This document shows, in pieces, positions 45,601 to 54,253 of a stretch of 64,000 nucleotides of DNA. Position 1 is the stretch's first letter, and the number at the start of each line of letters is the position of its first letter. The DNA is from Bradyrhizobium cytisi (lineage in GTDB: Bacteria > Pseudomonadota > Alphaproteobacteria > Rhizobiales > Xanthobacteraceae). The position numbers and the translations under genes were made by a program. The notes below the pieces were generated by a model, which searched no databases, was not told the DNA's origin, and worked only from the letters and a program-made list of their open reading frames with translations. The stretch covers positions 62,001 through 126,000 of the forward strand of contig NZ_VSSR01000005.1 in NCBI RefSeq assembly GCF_008123515.1, in the 5' to 3' direction.

Positions 45601-48600
45601 ATGGCGAGATCAGACGTGGTCTGGCCTGCCGCCACCGTGTAGCTGAAGGTGAGCGCTGCGCTGCCTGAGCCGCCGGTATAGCTCGCCGTGCCACCATCGT
45701 TGAGGGTGAGCGTCGGTGCGCCACCGGTGGTGTTGACCGTCACGGCCTCGCTGAGATTGACGGTCAAGGTGACGACGGCGCCGGTGTTCACATTGCCGCT
45801 GCCGTTGGTGATTCCGGTGCCGGTCGCAACGATCGAGGCAATCGTCGGCGCCGTCGTGTCGATCTGAAGGGTGCCAGTCGGATTGTAGTTGGTGGCGCCT
45901 GACAGGTTAGCGGCGTGGCTGCCGCCATCGGTGATGCTCGCGCCGTTAAGGTTGAACGACGAGATGACGAGATCGGCGGCGTTCTGGCCTGCCGCCACCG
46001 TGTAGCTGAAGGTGAGCGCAGTGCCGCCCGAACCGCCGGTATAGCTCGCCGTGCCGCCATCGTTGAGGGTCAGCGTCGGTGCGCCGCCGGTGGTGTTGAC
46101 CGTCACGGCCGCGCTGAAGTTGACCGTCAGCGTGACCACCTTGCCAACATTGAGATCGCCGGCGCCGCTGGTGATGCCGCTGCCCGAGGACGCGATCGAG
46201 GCAACCGTCGGCGCCGTTGCCGCGGAACCCTGGACGGCGATCTGAGCGACCACAGTCTGCCACCAGCCGTTGGCCACGTATTCGTTCGATATCCAGAATC
46301 CGTTTGCGTTGTTCGGATCGGCTATTGCGGTCGAATAGGTCCCCCAACGCTGGTCGTTCAGACTTCCGGTATCAAGAAACGTGGTGCTCGCCTGGTAAAG
46401 CGTCGGGCCGCTGAAAGCGGAAGCGCCGGCGCCGAGCACCATGTAGTAGTCGGAAGGATACATGTTCGGCCCCGAGGCCGAGAAATTGATGAGCACGTCG
46501 CCGTTCTTGTCGACCGCAATCGAAGGATCGAACACGGCGACACCCGTGCCGATGGACGCGCCGGAAATGACGTTCCCGATGACAAATTGCGGATTCGTGG
46601 GATCGGTGACATCGAGCTTGAACCACTCGATTTGAGCGAGCCCCCCTGCGGTCGGCATGGCTTCGCTCACGCCGTAAACGTAATTGTGTCCTCCCGAGGA
46701 AGTGTAGGCAAGGCTTTGGATGCGCCCGTCGTTAATGCCGATCCTCTTGGTCGTGCCCAACTGCGCGGCGGTGTAGTCGCTTCCGCCCCCTCCCACATCG
46801 GCGTCGCCGAGGAAGATCGTTTGGGTCCCGCTGAAGCCATGCGTCGGATCGTACGTTTGATATGCGAGCGCGGTTTCCCTCGCGGTCGAATGGGCGCTCA
46901 AATAGTAGGTCACCCCGTTGTCGCCGGCGACGTTGCGCATGATGCCGGCGGTCCCAGGTACGCTACTGCTGGCGTCAGGCGTGATCGCGCCGTTTCCAGC
47001 GGCTATTACCCTGCTTTCGTTGACGACGAATTCGCCATTGTTGTAGCCGCCTCCCGCGTCTAGAAATTCGGGCGTGGAGATATAGATTTTGCCGTTGCTG
47101 ACCGACAGATAGGGCATGTCCGATTGGGTCGTGGTGCCGTTGGACGTGTCGATCGAAGCCAAATACCAGCCGTCGCTCGGATTGCTATCCACCGACACGG
47201 CGACGTCGATATTGGTGGCGAAGTTCCCGCCTCCTGGTTGAAAATTATCCACAGTGACCACATAGCGGCCGGTCGAACTGTCATAGACGGCGCGCGCATC
47301 GAGAAGGCTGTTGTCAAGCGTGCCGCCAAGCGACGAGAACAAGCTATACAATGATCCGTTGGATACAATTGGATTGCCGCTAAGGTCGGTTATCTCGTAG
47401 TGCGTGGTCTCCGCGGTGAAAATGTAATTCGGCCCTACCGCTAACGCATTTTGGGGCGGATTGTTGGTCCGGTCGGACAATCCGGAAAATGAGCGAGTGA
47501 CCGAGGCGGACGCCCTCGCCGGCGTCGACGAATAGAAGTTGAGTGCCGGTACGCCGGCGCTGGCGCCGATCGGCGCAGCGCCGTAAAGGCTTTCGATCGT
47601 GGCAAGCAGGGAATAGGGGTCAGCCGGCGAGTCGTTGACGGCCCCTGCCGGAACGCCTCCGCCGACGACGATTGCCGCAACGTGATTGGGGTAGGTCACC
47701 GCCGGATTGGTGTTGTTTTCGTCGAAGGTGACGATCAGCAGCGAATTGTTGGCCTGCGCCCAGGCCGCGTAGGCAGAGAGATTGGCCTGGACCCAGGCGT
47801 CGCCCGCCGGAATCCCGCCGCCGTTGTCGCTTGTCGGCGTCATGTTGTCGGCGTCGTTGGGCGAAGCATAGGAAACCGTCGGAAGGTTGGCGAAGCCGGC
47901 CGCGGTCTGAGGGAAAGCGCTGAAATCGTGACCATCGTTGGCCGAATTGGCGAAGTGGATCCACGGTTGGCGTTCGGGATCCGCCGTGGTTTCGGCGTAA
48001 CCGCCGAACGTGTAACCGCTAGCGGCGAGCGTGCTCGCCAGCGTCGGTACGCTGGCCGGAAGTTGGGGAAAGGTGCCGTTGTTGGTGACGCCCTGCGTCG
48101 AGCCGGAAAACAGGGCAATGTAATTGGGCTGGCTCGGATGGGTCACACCGTAGTAATTGGTGAGCAGCATCCCCTGAGCGATCAGCGAGTTCAGGTAAGG
48201 CGCCTGGGAACTACCTACGATGTCGGAGTAGTTCTCGTTTTCCAGGGAAAGGACGACGATGTGGCTAGGTCTGGCGGTGGTGGCCGGGTTGACCTGCAGG
48301 GTGCCGGCGGGATTGTAGTTGGTCGCGCCGGCCAAGTTGGCGCCGTTGCCGGCGCCGTCGCTGATGACCGCGCCGTTGAGGTTGAGCGACGAGATGGCGA
48401 GATCAGACGTGGTCTGGCCCACCGCCACCGTGTAGCTGAAGGTGAGCGCTGCGCTGCCTGAGCCGCCGGTATAGCTCGCCGTGCCACCATCATTGAGGGT
48501 CAGCGTCGGTGCGCCACCGGTGGTGTTGACCGTCACCGCCTCGCTGAGATTGACGGTCAATGCGACGACCTGGCCGGTGCTCACATTGCCGCTGCCATTG

Positions 48601-51035
48601 GTGATGCCGGTGCCGGTCGCAACGATCGAGGCAATCGTAGGCGCGGTCGTGTCGATCTGCAGGGTGCCGGTCGGATTATAGTTGGTGGCACCTGACAGGT
48701 TAGCGGCGTTGCTGCCGCCATCTGTGATGCTCGAGCCGTTAAGGTTGAACGACGAGATGACGAGATCGGCGGTGTTCTGGCCTGCCGCCACCGTGTAGCT
48801 GAAGGTGAGCGCAGTGCCGCCCGAGCCACCGGTGTAGCTCGCCGTGCCGCCATCGTTGAGGGTCAGCGTCGGTGCGCCGCCGCTGGTGTTGACCGTCACG
48901 GCCGCACTGAAGTTCACGGTCAGCGTGACCGCCTTGCCCGCGTTGAGATCGCCGGCGCCGCTGGTAATGCCGGTGCCCGAGGCCGCGATCGAAGCAACCG
49001 TCGGTGCCGTCGGGTTGACCTGCAGGATGCCGGCGGGATTGTAGTTGGTCGCGCCGGCCAAGTTGGCGCCGTTGCCGGCGCCGTCGCTGATAACCGCGCC
49101 ATTGAGGTTGAACGCCGAGATGGCGAGATCGGACGTGGCCTGGCCCGCCGCCACCGTGTAGCTGAAGGTGAGTGCGGTGCTGCCCGAGCCGCCGGTATAG
49201 CTCGCCGTGCCGCCATCGTTGAGGGTCAGCGTCGGTGCGCCAACGGTGGTGTTGACCGTCACGGCCTCGCTGAGATTGACGGTCAAGGTGACGACCGCGC
49301 CGGTATTCACATTGCCGGTGCCGTTGGTGATGCCGGTGCCGGTCGGAACGATCGAGGCAATCGTCGGCGCCGTCGTGTCGATCTGAAGGGTGCCGGTCGG
49401 ATTGTAGTTGGTGGCGCCTGACAGGTTAGCGGCGTGGCTGCCGCCATCGGTGATGCTCGCGCCGTTAAGGTTGAACGACGAGATGACGAGATCGGCGGTG
49501 TTCTGGCCTGCCGCCACCGTGTAGCTGAAGGTAAGCGCAGTGCCGCCCGAACCGCCGGTATAGCTCGCCGTGCCGCCATCGTTGAGGGTCAGCGTCGGTG
49601 CGCCGCCGGTGGTGTTGACCGTCACGGCCGCACTGAAGTTGACCGTCAGCGTAACCAGCTTGCCGGCATTGAGATCGCCGCCGCCGTTGGTGATCCCGGT
49701 CCCGGAAGCGGCAATCGAGGCAATCGTTGGGCCGGTTGCCGCGGAGTTCTGGATGGCGATCCGGGCGACCGACGTCTGCCACCAGCCGCTGGCGACGTAT
49801 TCATTCGATATCCAGAACGAACTCGGATTGTTGGGGTCGACGGTGGCTGATGAATTGGAGCCCCATGGCTGCACGCTGCTTCCATCGCCCGAGTTGAAAA
49901 AACTGGTACTCGCCTGATACAGGACCGGCGCGCTGAAAGAACCGGCGGGATCGCTGCCGCCCTGGAAGACGTAGTAGTCCGCCGGATACATGTTCGGACC
50001 ACTGGCGGTGAAATTGATGACGACATCGCCCGATGCGTCCACAGCGATGGACGGATTGAAGGTTGCCACACCGGTTCCGATTGCGGCACCGGAGATGTCG
50101 CCCTGTGCCACGAGGGACGGAGCACTCGGATTGCTGACGTCGATCTTGAACCAATGGACCAGCGGCACGCTCGAGCCGCTCGGCTTCATCTCGGCCACTC
50201 CATAGAGGAAGCCGTTGGCATAGACCATGTTGGCAATGCGGTTATCGCCGGCATCGAGCAGGAGGCTCGTCCCCTGCTGCTGGGCGGTGTAGCTGCCGCC
50301 CTGGTCGATATTGCCAAGGGCGATCGTGCTGGTGGCGCTGAAACTATTGGTGGTCTTGTCGTAGGTCTGCAGGCCAACGACGACCTGGCCTCCGCTGGAG
50401 AAGGCGCTCGCGTAGTAGGTCTTGCCATTGTTGCCGGCTGCAACGGCAAAGATGTCCTGCGTCGACGGCATGACTTCGCTTGTGGTCACGCTCAACGTGC
50501 CGCCGCCATAGATGCCACCGCCAGCACCGGCCGTATCGCCGATCACCCAGTTTTCCGTGCCGGCGTAACCGGACACGTTGATGTTGTACTGTGCTGCCGA
50601 GATGTAGACGTTCGAACCGTCGACCGCCAATGTCGGGCGGTCAGAGTCAGTCGACTGACCGTTGATCGTGACAGTCGTATTGAGCTGCGAGAAGGTCCAG
50701 CCATCGTTCGGATTTGAGTCCTTGGAGACGGCAATATCCATGGCGGTGGTGGTGCCGTCCGGCGCCAGGTACTCCATCATCGCGACAAAGCGCTGATTGA
50801 CGCTGTCGTAGATGACGCGCTGATCGAAAAGGCCGCCGGTCGGCGACAGCGATGAGAAGAAGCTGTAGACCGACTGCTGGGTCGGCGACCCGCCGGTCAG
50901 GTTCGTCCATTCGATCAGCGATCCCTCGATCATCACAACGAAGTTCGACCCGACGGCAAGTCCGTTGTGCGGCGGATAGGTGCTGGTGGTCGATGGCCCG
51001 GAAAACGATGTCTGGATGGTCGAGGAATAGGTCAC
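42633..51035 (-). CDS. Giant modular secreted protein with two phosphoesterase domains
   Basis: A 2800-residue protein starting at a GTG with AGGGAG upstream. Layout: propeller-like beta-rich domain (about 1-430), four 121-residue Ig-like repeats (434-917), phosphoesterase 1 (about 918-1168), second propeller-like domain (about 1172-1601), six repeats (1607-2332), phosphoesterase 2 (about 2335-2585), one further Ig-like domain and a polar tail. Both phosphoesterase domains have the PF04185 motifs: HIVVLSLENENYSDI / HIVVVVEENHNYDQI, HPSQPNYIALFSGST / HPSQPDYFALYAGST and LLIVTFDEN / LLIVTWDEN. Both propeller copies end in an EYVA.GWWQT.VA.IA.Q motif. There is no N-terminal signal peptide and no RTX nonapeptide, so type I secretion through a C-terminal signal is likely (inference). 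Confidence 0.9.
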   Translation of the reverse strand: MTYSSTIQTSFSGPSTTSTYPPHNGLAVGSNFVVMIEGSLIEWTNLTGGSPTQQSVYSFFSSLSPTGGLFDQRVIYDSVNQRFVAMMEYLAPDGTTTAMDIAVSKDSNPNDGWTFSQLNTTVTINGQSTDSDRPTLAVDGSNVYISAAQYNINVSGYAGTENWVIGDTAGAGGGIYGGGTLSVTTSEVMPSTQDIFAVAAGNNGKTYYASAFSSGGQVVVGLQTYDKTTNSFSATSTIALGNIDQGGSYTAQQQGTSLLLDAGDNRIANMVYANGFLYGVAEMKPSGSSVPLVHWFKIDVSNPSAPSLVAQGDISGAAIGTGVATFNPSIAVDASGDVVINFTASGPNMYPADYYVFQGGSDPAGSFSAPVLYQASTSFFNSGDGSSVQPWGSNSSATVDPNNPSSFWISNEYVASGWWQTSVARIAIQNSAATGPTIASIAASGTGITNGGGDLNAGKLVTLTVNFSAAVTVNTTGGAPTLTLNDGGTASYTGGSGGTALTFSYTVAAGQNTADLVISSFNLNGASITDGGSHAANLSGATNYNPTGTLQIDTTAPTIASIVPTGTGITNGTGNVNTGAVVTLTVNLSEAVTVNTTVGAPTLTLNDGGTASYTGGSGSTALTFSYTVAAGQATSDLAISAFNLNGAVISDGAGNGANLAGATNYNPAGILQVNPTAPTVASIAASGTGITSGAGDLNAGKAVTLTVNFSAAVTVNTSGGAPTLTLNDGGTASYTGGSGGTALTFSYTVAAGQNTADLVISSFNLNGSSITDGGSNAANLSGATNYNPTGTLQIDTTAPTIASIVATGTGITNGSGNVSTGQVVALTVNLSEAVTVNTTGGAPTLTLNDGGTASYTGGSGSAALTFSYTVAVGQTTSDLAISSLNLNGAVISDGAGNGANLAGATNYNPAGTLQVNPATTARPSHIVVLSLENENYSDIVGSSQAPYLNSLIAQGMLLTNYYGVTHPSQPNYIALFSGSTQGVTNNGTFPQLPASVPTLASTLAASGYTFGGYAETTADPERQPWIHFANSANDGHDFSAFPQTAAGFANLPTVSYASPNDADNMTPTSDNGGGIPAGDAWVQANLSAYAAWAQANNSLLIVTFDENNTNPAVTYPNHVAAIVVGGGVPAGAVNDSPADPYSLLATIESLYGAAPIGASAGVPALNFYSSTPARASASVTRSFSGLSDRTNNPPQNALAVGPNYIFTAETTHYEITDLSGNPIVSNGSLYSLFSSLGGTLDNSLLDARAVYDSSTGRYVVTVDNFQPGGGNFATNIDVAVSVDSNPSDGWYLASIDTSNGTTTQSDMPYLSVSNGKIYISTPEFLDAGGGYNNGEFVVNESRVIAAGNGAITPDASSSVPGTAGIMRNVAGDNGVTYYLSAHSTARETALAYQTYDPTHGFSGTQTIFLGDADVGGGGSDYTAAQLGTTKRIGINDGRIQSLAYTSSGGHNYVYGVSEAMPTAGGLAQIEWFKLDVTDPTNPQFVIGNVISGASIGTGVAVFDPSIAVDKNGDVLINFSASGPNMYPSDYYMVLGAGASAFSGPTLYQASTTFLDTGSLNDQRWGTYSTAIADPNNANGFWISNEYVANGWWQTVVAQIAVQGSAATAPTVASIASSGSGITSGAGDLNVGKVVTLTVNFSAAVTVNTTGGAPTLTLNDGGTASYTGGSGGTALTFSYTVAAGQNAADLVISSFNLNGASITDGGSHAANLSGATNYNPTGTLQIDTTAPTIASIVATGTGITNGSGNVNTGAVVTLTVNLSEAVTVNTTGGAPTLTLNDGGTASYTGGSGSAALTFSYTVAAGQTTSDLAISSLNLNGAVISDGAGNGANLAGATNYNPAGILQVNPTAPTVASIAASGTGITSGAGDLNAGKAVTLTVNFSAAVTVNTAGGTPRLTLNDGGTASYTGGSGSTALTFSYTVAAAQNTADLIVSSLTLNGATITGGNGIAANLTAATNYNPAGTLQIDTTAPTIASIVATGTGITNGTGNVNTGAVVTLTVNLSEAVTVNTTGGTPTLALNDGGTASYTGGSGSTALTFSYTAAAGQTTADLAISAFNLNGAVVNDGAGNVLNLAGATNYNPTGILQVNRPPATIASIATSGTGITNGVGDLNAGKVVTLTVNFSAAVTVNTAGGAPRLTLNDGGTATYTGGSGSTALTFSYTVAAGQNTADLIVSSLTLNGGTIVDGNGNVANLAGATNSNPVGILQIDTTAPTIASIVATGTGITNGTGSVNTGQVVTLTVNLSEAVTVNTTGGTPTLTLNDGGTASYTGGSGGTALTFSYTVAAGQTTSDLAISSLNLNGGAINDRPGNAANLSGAANYNPTGTLQVNPTTTTTGVPKYSHIVVVVEENHNYDQIAGNSQAPYINSLMAGGASLTNMTSEAHPSQPDYFALYAGSTFGTTDDNSYSLPDPTLYTVLHNAGLSFTGYVDEGGIGSDFNHDPWVSFPEGRTVQTDFTSFPALFANGNYSSLPTVSFVIPSVSNDMHDGTIAQGDKWLQQNLGGYAQWAVNNNSLLIVTWDENDDSTSEAASNQVPTLLYGANVVAGNYGAAYNHYNVLSTITDSLGLTAPNNAATAPPIQVFGTAAGGAALAAVDQDAGPEVPALTISNTSLTVQAGGSVALGITATPVDSDDKLSLTISGLPSYESITAPAGNTVTSSLQSNGTYTWSITEGSSTTGNLLTGLTLSSSYTGTDHPVATFTVTASNTTTGETATSVAQTMQVTDPPAPTSGAAQSSSAGPNDPSSGDAGHIGRLAAMMDQFAAAARLPGDASGPIHQAFYPTGCLQDPALLAAPHFHTG
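44040..46217 (-). repeat. Array of six 363-bp coding repeats
   Basis: Six in-frame units of exactly 363 bp (121 codons) begin at 46217, 45854, 45491, 45128, 44765 and 44402 on the - strand, each opening with (T)APT.ASI or a near variant and containing TLTLNDGGTASYTGGSG. Units alternate between an A type (FSAAV, INxGxGDLNAGK) and a B type (LSEAV, GNVNTGxVV), giving a 726-bp super-repeat. Confidence 0.9.
48285..49736 (-). repeat. Array of four 363-bp coding repeats
   Basis: Four in-frame units of 363 bp start at 49736, 49373, 49010 and 48647 on the - strand, of the same A/B alternating kind as the array at 44040-46217. It separates the first propeller-like domain from the first phosphoesterase domain. 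Confidence 0.9.
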
Positions 51036-51425
51036 CTTAATGCTCCCTCTGTCCGAGTCTGCACATCATTTTTGAACATTCACGTTGCCGCATAACATTC
51101 GGCCGGGCCGCGGCGAAATTCGGTGAAGTTCGCAAGTCAACGTTTGGCGGAGCTTTGCAATCCAGGTTTTCCTCCGGATGCGCCAATGCGCATGCCGGCC
51201 CCACAGATAGATGATCTCTGTCCGCCTTCGGAGCTAACGCTGTCTCTGGCGGGTCGCTTGATATTGGACGACGTGTAAGCTGGAATTTGTAGCAGGACGA
51301 CGGACTATTCTGTCGACCCAAAGGGAGTACTCCCCCCATCGGATCCGAGTGTTGCCCGCACTTTCGTTGCGTTACCGGCGACGCCGGGCGACCGCGAGAC
51401 ACTGTGCCGCAAGGGACATTTGCTT
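51036..51425. other. Gap upstream of the giant gene
   Basis: A 390-base non-coding gap between glmS and the giant gene, both on -. It should hold the promoter of the giant gene. Apart from a 12-base perfect palindrome GGGAGTACTCCC at 51323-51334 I see no RNA gene, clear promoter box or terminator. Confidence 0.5.
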
Positions 51426-53252
51426 CTACTCGACCGTCACCGATTTGGCGAGATTGCGCGGCTGGTCCACATCGGTGCCCATGATCACGGCCGTATGATA
51501 GGCGAGCAACTGGATGGGAACGGCGTAGACGATCGGCGCGAAGGTCGGCACCATGTCCGGCAGCAGTACCGTGGCTTCGGGCTCCACGGCCGCCTCCGCC
51601 GCTCCCCTGGCATCAGTCATCAGAATGATCCTGCCCCCGCGCGCGGCGACCTCTTGCATGTTCGACATGGTCTTTTCGAACACACCGTCGAACGGCGCGA
51701 TGACCACAACAGGCATGTTCTCATCGATCAGGGCAATCGGGCCATGTTTGAGTTCGCCTGCGGCATAGCCTTCGGCGTGGATGTAGGAGATCTCTTTCAG
51801 CTTCAGCGCGCCTTCGAGCGCCAGCGGATAGCTGGTGCCGCGGCCAAGATAAAGCACGTCCCGCGTTTTCGCGATGGTGCGAGCCAGCTTCTCGATCTGC
51901 GGCTCGCTGGCGAGGGCCGCCACCATCAAACGCGGCACTTCGATCAACGCTCTGACCAGCCTCCTCTCCTCGCCCGCGGAGATCTCGCCGCGCGCTGCTC
52001 CCGCAGCGACCGCGAAGGCGGCGAGCGCCATCAGTTGACACGTGAAGGCCTTGGTGGAGGCGACGCCGATTTCCGGACCAGCCAGCGTCGGCAGCACTAT
52101 GTCGCTCTCACGCGCAATGGTGGAAGTCGGCACATTCACGACGGAGACGGTGTGCGCCCCTTTTTCCTTGGCATGGCGAAGTGCCGCCAGCGTGTCGGCG
52201 GTCTCGCCCGATTGCGAGATGAAGATCGCGAGGTCGCCTCTGCGGAGTGGCGCTTCGCGATAGCGGAATTCGGAGGCAATATCGACATCAACCGGGATAT
52301 GTGCCAGCTGTTCGATCCAGTACTTCGCGATCGCGCCGGCATAGCTTGCGGTGCCGCAGGCCGTAATCGTCGCGCGCCTCACGTCGCTGAAGTGGAACGG
52401 CAGCTTGATCGGCAACGCTGCCCGCTCGGCTCTCATATCGACATAGTGGGCGAGCGTGCGGCCGACCACGTCCGGCTGCTCGCAAATCTCCTTGGCCATG
52501 AAATGGCGATAGTTGGCCTTGTCGGCGACGAACGATGCCCCGCCCGAATTCAGCACCTCGCGGGCAACGACCGCGCCATTCGCGTCCCGGATCACTCCTT
52601 TCTCACGGGACAGCTCCACCCAGTCACCGTCCTCGAGATAGCTGATGCTGTCGGCGAAGGGAGCGAGTGCAATCGCATCTGAACCGAGATAGGTCTCGCC
52701 TTTGCCATACCCCACCGCCAGAGGCGAACCCCTGCGTGCTCCGATCAGAAGATCGCGATATCCCTTGAAAAGGAACACTAAGGCAAAGGCGCCACGCAGC
52801 TGCGGCAACGACGCCCACACGGCTTCCTGAGGCGAATAGCCCATCAGCAGGTAGGAATGAACGAGATGTACGACGACTTCCGTATCGGTATCGCTCGTGA
52901 AGGTGGCGCCCTTCTCTTCCAGCGCCTGGCGCAGTTTTCTGAAGTTCTCGATGATGCCATTGTGCACTACGGCGACGCGCTCGGTCGCATGTGGATGGGC
53001 ATTGTGCTCGGTCGGCTTGCCGTGCGTGGCCCAGCGCGTGTGACCAATTCCGGCATCACCGCTCAGTGGGTCGGCAAGCAGCCGCGCCTCCAGGTTCTTG
53101 AGCTTGCCTTCGGCCCGGCGGCGTTCGAGACGACCGTCATCGAGAGTTGCCAGGCCCGTTGAGTCATACCCCCGATATTCGAGCCGCCTGAGTGAATCGA
53201 TCAATCGCCCCGATACCGCGGTTCGTCCTAGAATACCGATAATTCCGCACAT
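51426..53252 (-). CDS. glmS: Glutamine-fructose-6-phosphate aminotransferase (isomerizing)
   Basis: A 608-residue GlmS of usual length; it makes glucosamine-6-phosphate from fructose-6-phosphate and glutamine. The N-terminal Ntn glutaminase starts MCGIIGILGRTAVSGRL with the catalytic Cys2, GIGHTRWATHGKPTEHNAHP near residue 69 and VVHNGIIENFRKLR. Two SIS domains follow (ITACGTASYAGAIAKYWIEQ near 293, FISQSGETADTLAALRHAKE near 343, FLGRGTSYPLALEGALKLKEI near 470), ending with the family tail DQPRNLAKSVTVE. The 628-base gap upstream and the neighbouring polysaccharide genes suggest a copy dedicated to amino-sugar precursors, but a housekeeping role cannot be excluded. Confidence 0.95.
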   Translation of the reverse strand: MCGIIGILGRTAVSGRLIDSLRRLEYRGYDSTGLATLDDGRLERRRAEGKLKNLEARLLADPLSGDAGIGHTRWATHGKPTEHNAHPHATERVAVVHNGIIENFRKLRQALEEKGATFTSDTDTEVVVHLVHSYLLMGYSPQEAVWASLPQLRGAFALVFLFKGYRDLLIGARRGSPLAVGYGKGETYLGSDAIALAPFADSISYLEDGDWVELSREKGVIRDANGAVVAREVLNSGGASFVADKANYRHFMAKEICEQPDVVGRTLAHYVDMRAERAALPIKLPFHFSDVRRATITACGTASYAGAIAKYWIEQLAHIPVDVDIASEFRYREAPLRRGDLAIFISQSGETADTLAALRHAKEKGAHTVSVVNVPTSTIARESDIVLPTLAGPEIGVASTKAFTCQLMALAAFAVAAGAARGEISAGEERRLVRALIEVPRLMVAALASEPQIEKLARTIAKTRDVLYLGRGTSYPLALEGALKLKEISYIHAEGYAAGELKHGPIALIDENMPVVVIAPFDGVFEKTMSNMQEVAARGGRIILMTDARGAAEAAVEPEATVLLPDMVPTFAPIVYAVPIQLLAYHTAVIMGTDVDQPRNLAKSVTVE

Positions 53253-53880
53253 TTGTCAGATCCCTCGCCCCCGCCGACAATCAGAAATGCACGCGCACGA
53301 TGATCATCGTCGCCCAATACACGGTTCGCGCAAATTGAGGCGGTCGAATCGGGAGAATTGCAGCAACAAACGCGGGGTACTCCGCTCGAGCGAGCGAATG
53401 CGGCAAGCGCCCTCCTCTGTTCGAGGAGGCGCTCGCGCGGCGCAGATCAATGTTGTGAATGCGATTACGGCGGGTGGATCCGCGATCCCGGACCCAGACC
53501 GTGCTGCCAGGCGCCTCACGCGAGTCGCTTCAATGATTGCTGCCTGAGAGTCGGCGCGAACGCCTGCAAGTGAATCAGCAGGGCAAGCCCTCCGCCGTCG
53601 CTATACCTTCGATGCGAAGAGATCGCGGCCCCGGCGGGGGGCTGATTTGCAGGGAAGCCGGGGCCGCCGAACACGCCGAATTGGGCAATTGCGGCGCAAC
53701 GTGAGCTTAGAGCGCAAGAAGCAATAATCCATGTCAATCACGAGAATCCGGTTCGACGTTGAGGTACTCAACAATGATCATGGACGTGGAATGGCAGCTC
53801 GTCGTAGGTCCACTCGGGGACGCTACTGCGACGTCCGCTTGGTTTTGTCCCGGGGATGCACTCGTTTTCCGGAAGCGCCA
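53253..53880. other. Intergenic gap upstream of glmS
   Basis: A 628-base stretch between divergent glmS and the DUF6894-type gene. It contains a strong hairpin at 53407-53432 and no reading frame with a recognisable product; short open frames on both strands look random. Nothing like a glmS ribozyme core could be assigned, as expected outside Firmicutes. Confidence 0.5.
53407..53432. other. GC-rich hairpin upstream of glmS
   Basis: CCTCCTC (53411-53417) pairs with GAGGAGG (53423-53429) around TGTTC, and the outer GCG/CGC extend the stem past one bulged base. It lies about 155 bases before glmS. No T-run follows on either strand. Its role could be a transcription-stopping or leader structure. 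Confidence 0.35.
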
Positions 53881-54120
53881 ATGCCCCGCTATTTTTTCCA
53901 CGTTCACGACGGCGGCGACTCAGTACCAGACGACCTCGGCTTGGATCTCCCCGACATCGACGCCGCGCGGACGGCGGCCATTGAGTTGAGCCGCGAGATC
54001 TTGCGAAGTGACGTCGTCGGACCATTTCAGGACTATCCGTCTTGGCGGATCGAGGTGAGCGACAGCCCTGAACTGACCAGTCTGCCACTGTTTGTCCTCC
54101 ATTTTTCGGTCGAGCAATAG
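53881..54120 (+). CDS. Small DUF6894-family protein
   Basis: A 79-residue protein of a widespread rhizobial family with unknown function. The hallmark start PRYFFHVHDGG.SVPDD is seen, followed by GLDLPDIDAARTAAIELSRE and a C-terminal strand pair. The ATG at 53881 is the family start; the frame is open upstream without similarity. It stands alone, converging with the LuxR-type regulator gene at 54254. Confidence 0.85.
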   Translation: MPRYFFHVHDGGDSVPDDLGLDLPDIDAARTAAIELSREILRSDVVGPFQDYPSWRIEVSDSPELTSLPLFVLHFSVEQ

Positions 54121-54253
54121 CCTGCAGCAAGCACCTGCTGATAGAACCCCGCTGGCGTCGGATTAATCCCGGTCGAACGTCAGTTGGCCTCGGCAGACCA
54201 TCGCTCGCGCACGGGACTGGAAGCAAGAACGGCTTTCAGAGCTCTCCGCTCAT

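Noticed and set aside
44040..49736. Regular repeats as a CRISPR array
   Set aside because: The period is 363 bp and the repeats are in-frame protein domains without short spacers.
42633..51035. RTX toxin or adhesin assignment for the giant protein
   Set aside because: No GGxGxDxUx nonapeptides, no VCBS or cadherin signature; the definable catalytic parts are phosphoesterases.
51323..51334. Palindrome GGGAGTACTCCC as operator of the giant gene
   Set aside because: Twelve-base palindromes occur by chance, and it lies nearly 300 bases from the start codon; too weak to call.
51037..51402. - strand 121-codon open frame upstream of the giant gene
   Set aside because: No recognisable domain or ribosome site; composition looks non-coding.
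51420..52682. + strand open frame opposite glmS
   Set aside because: glmS is complete and typical on the - strand; the opposite frame is composition-driven.
53253..53880. glmS ribozyme or other riboswitch upstream of glmS
   Set aside because: No pseudoknot-like core could be drawn and this ribozyme is known from Gram-positive bacteria; only one simple hairpin is present.
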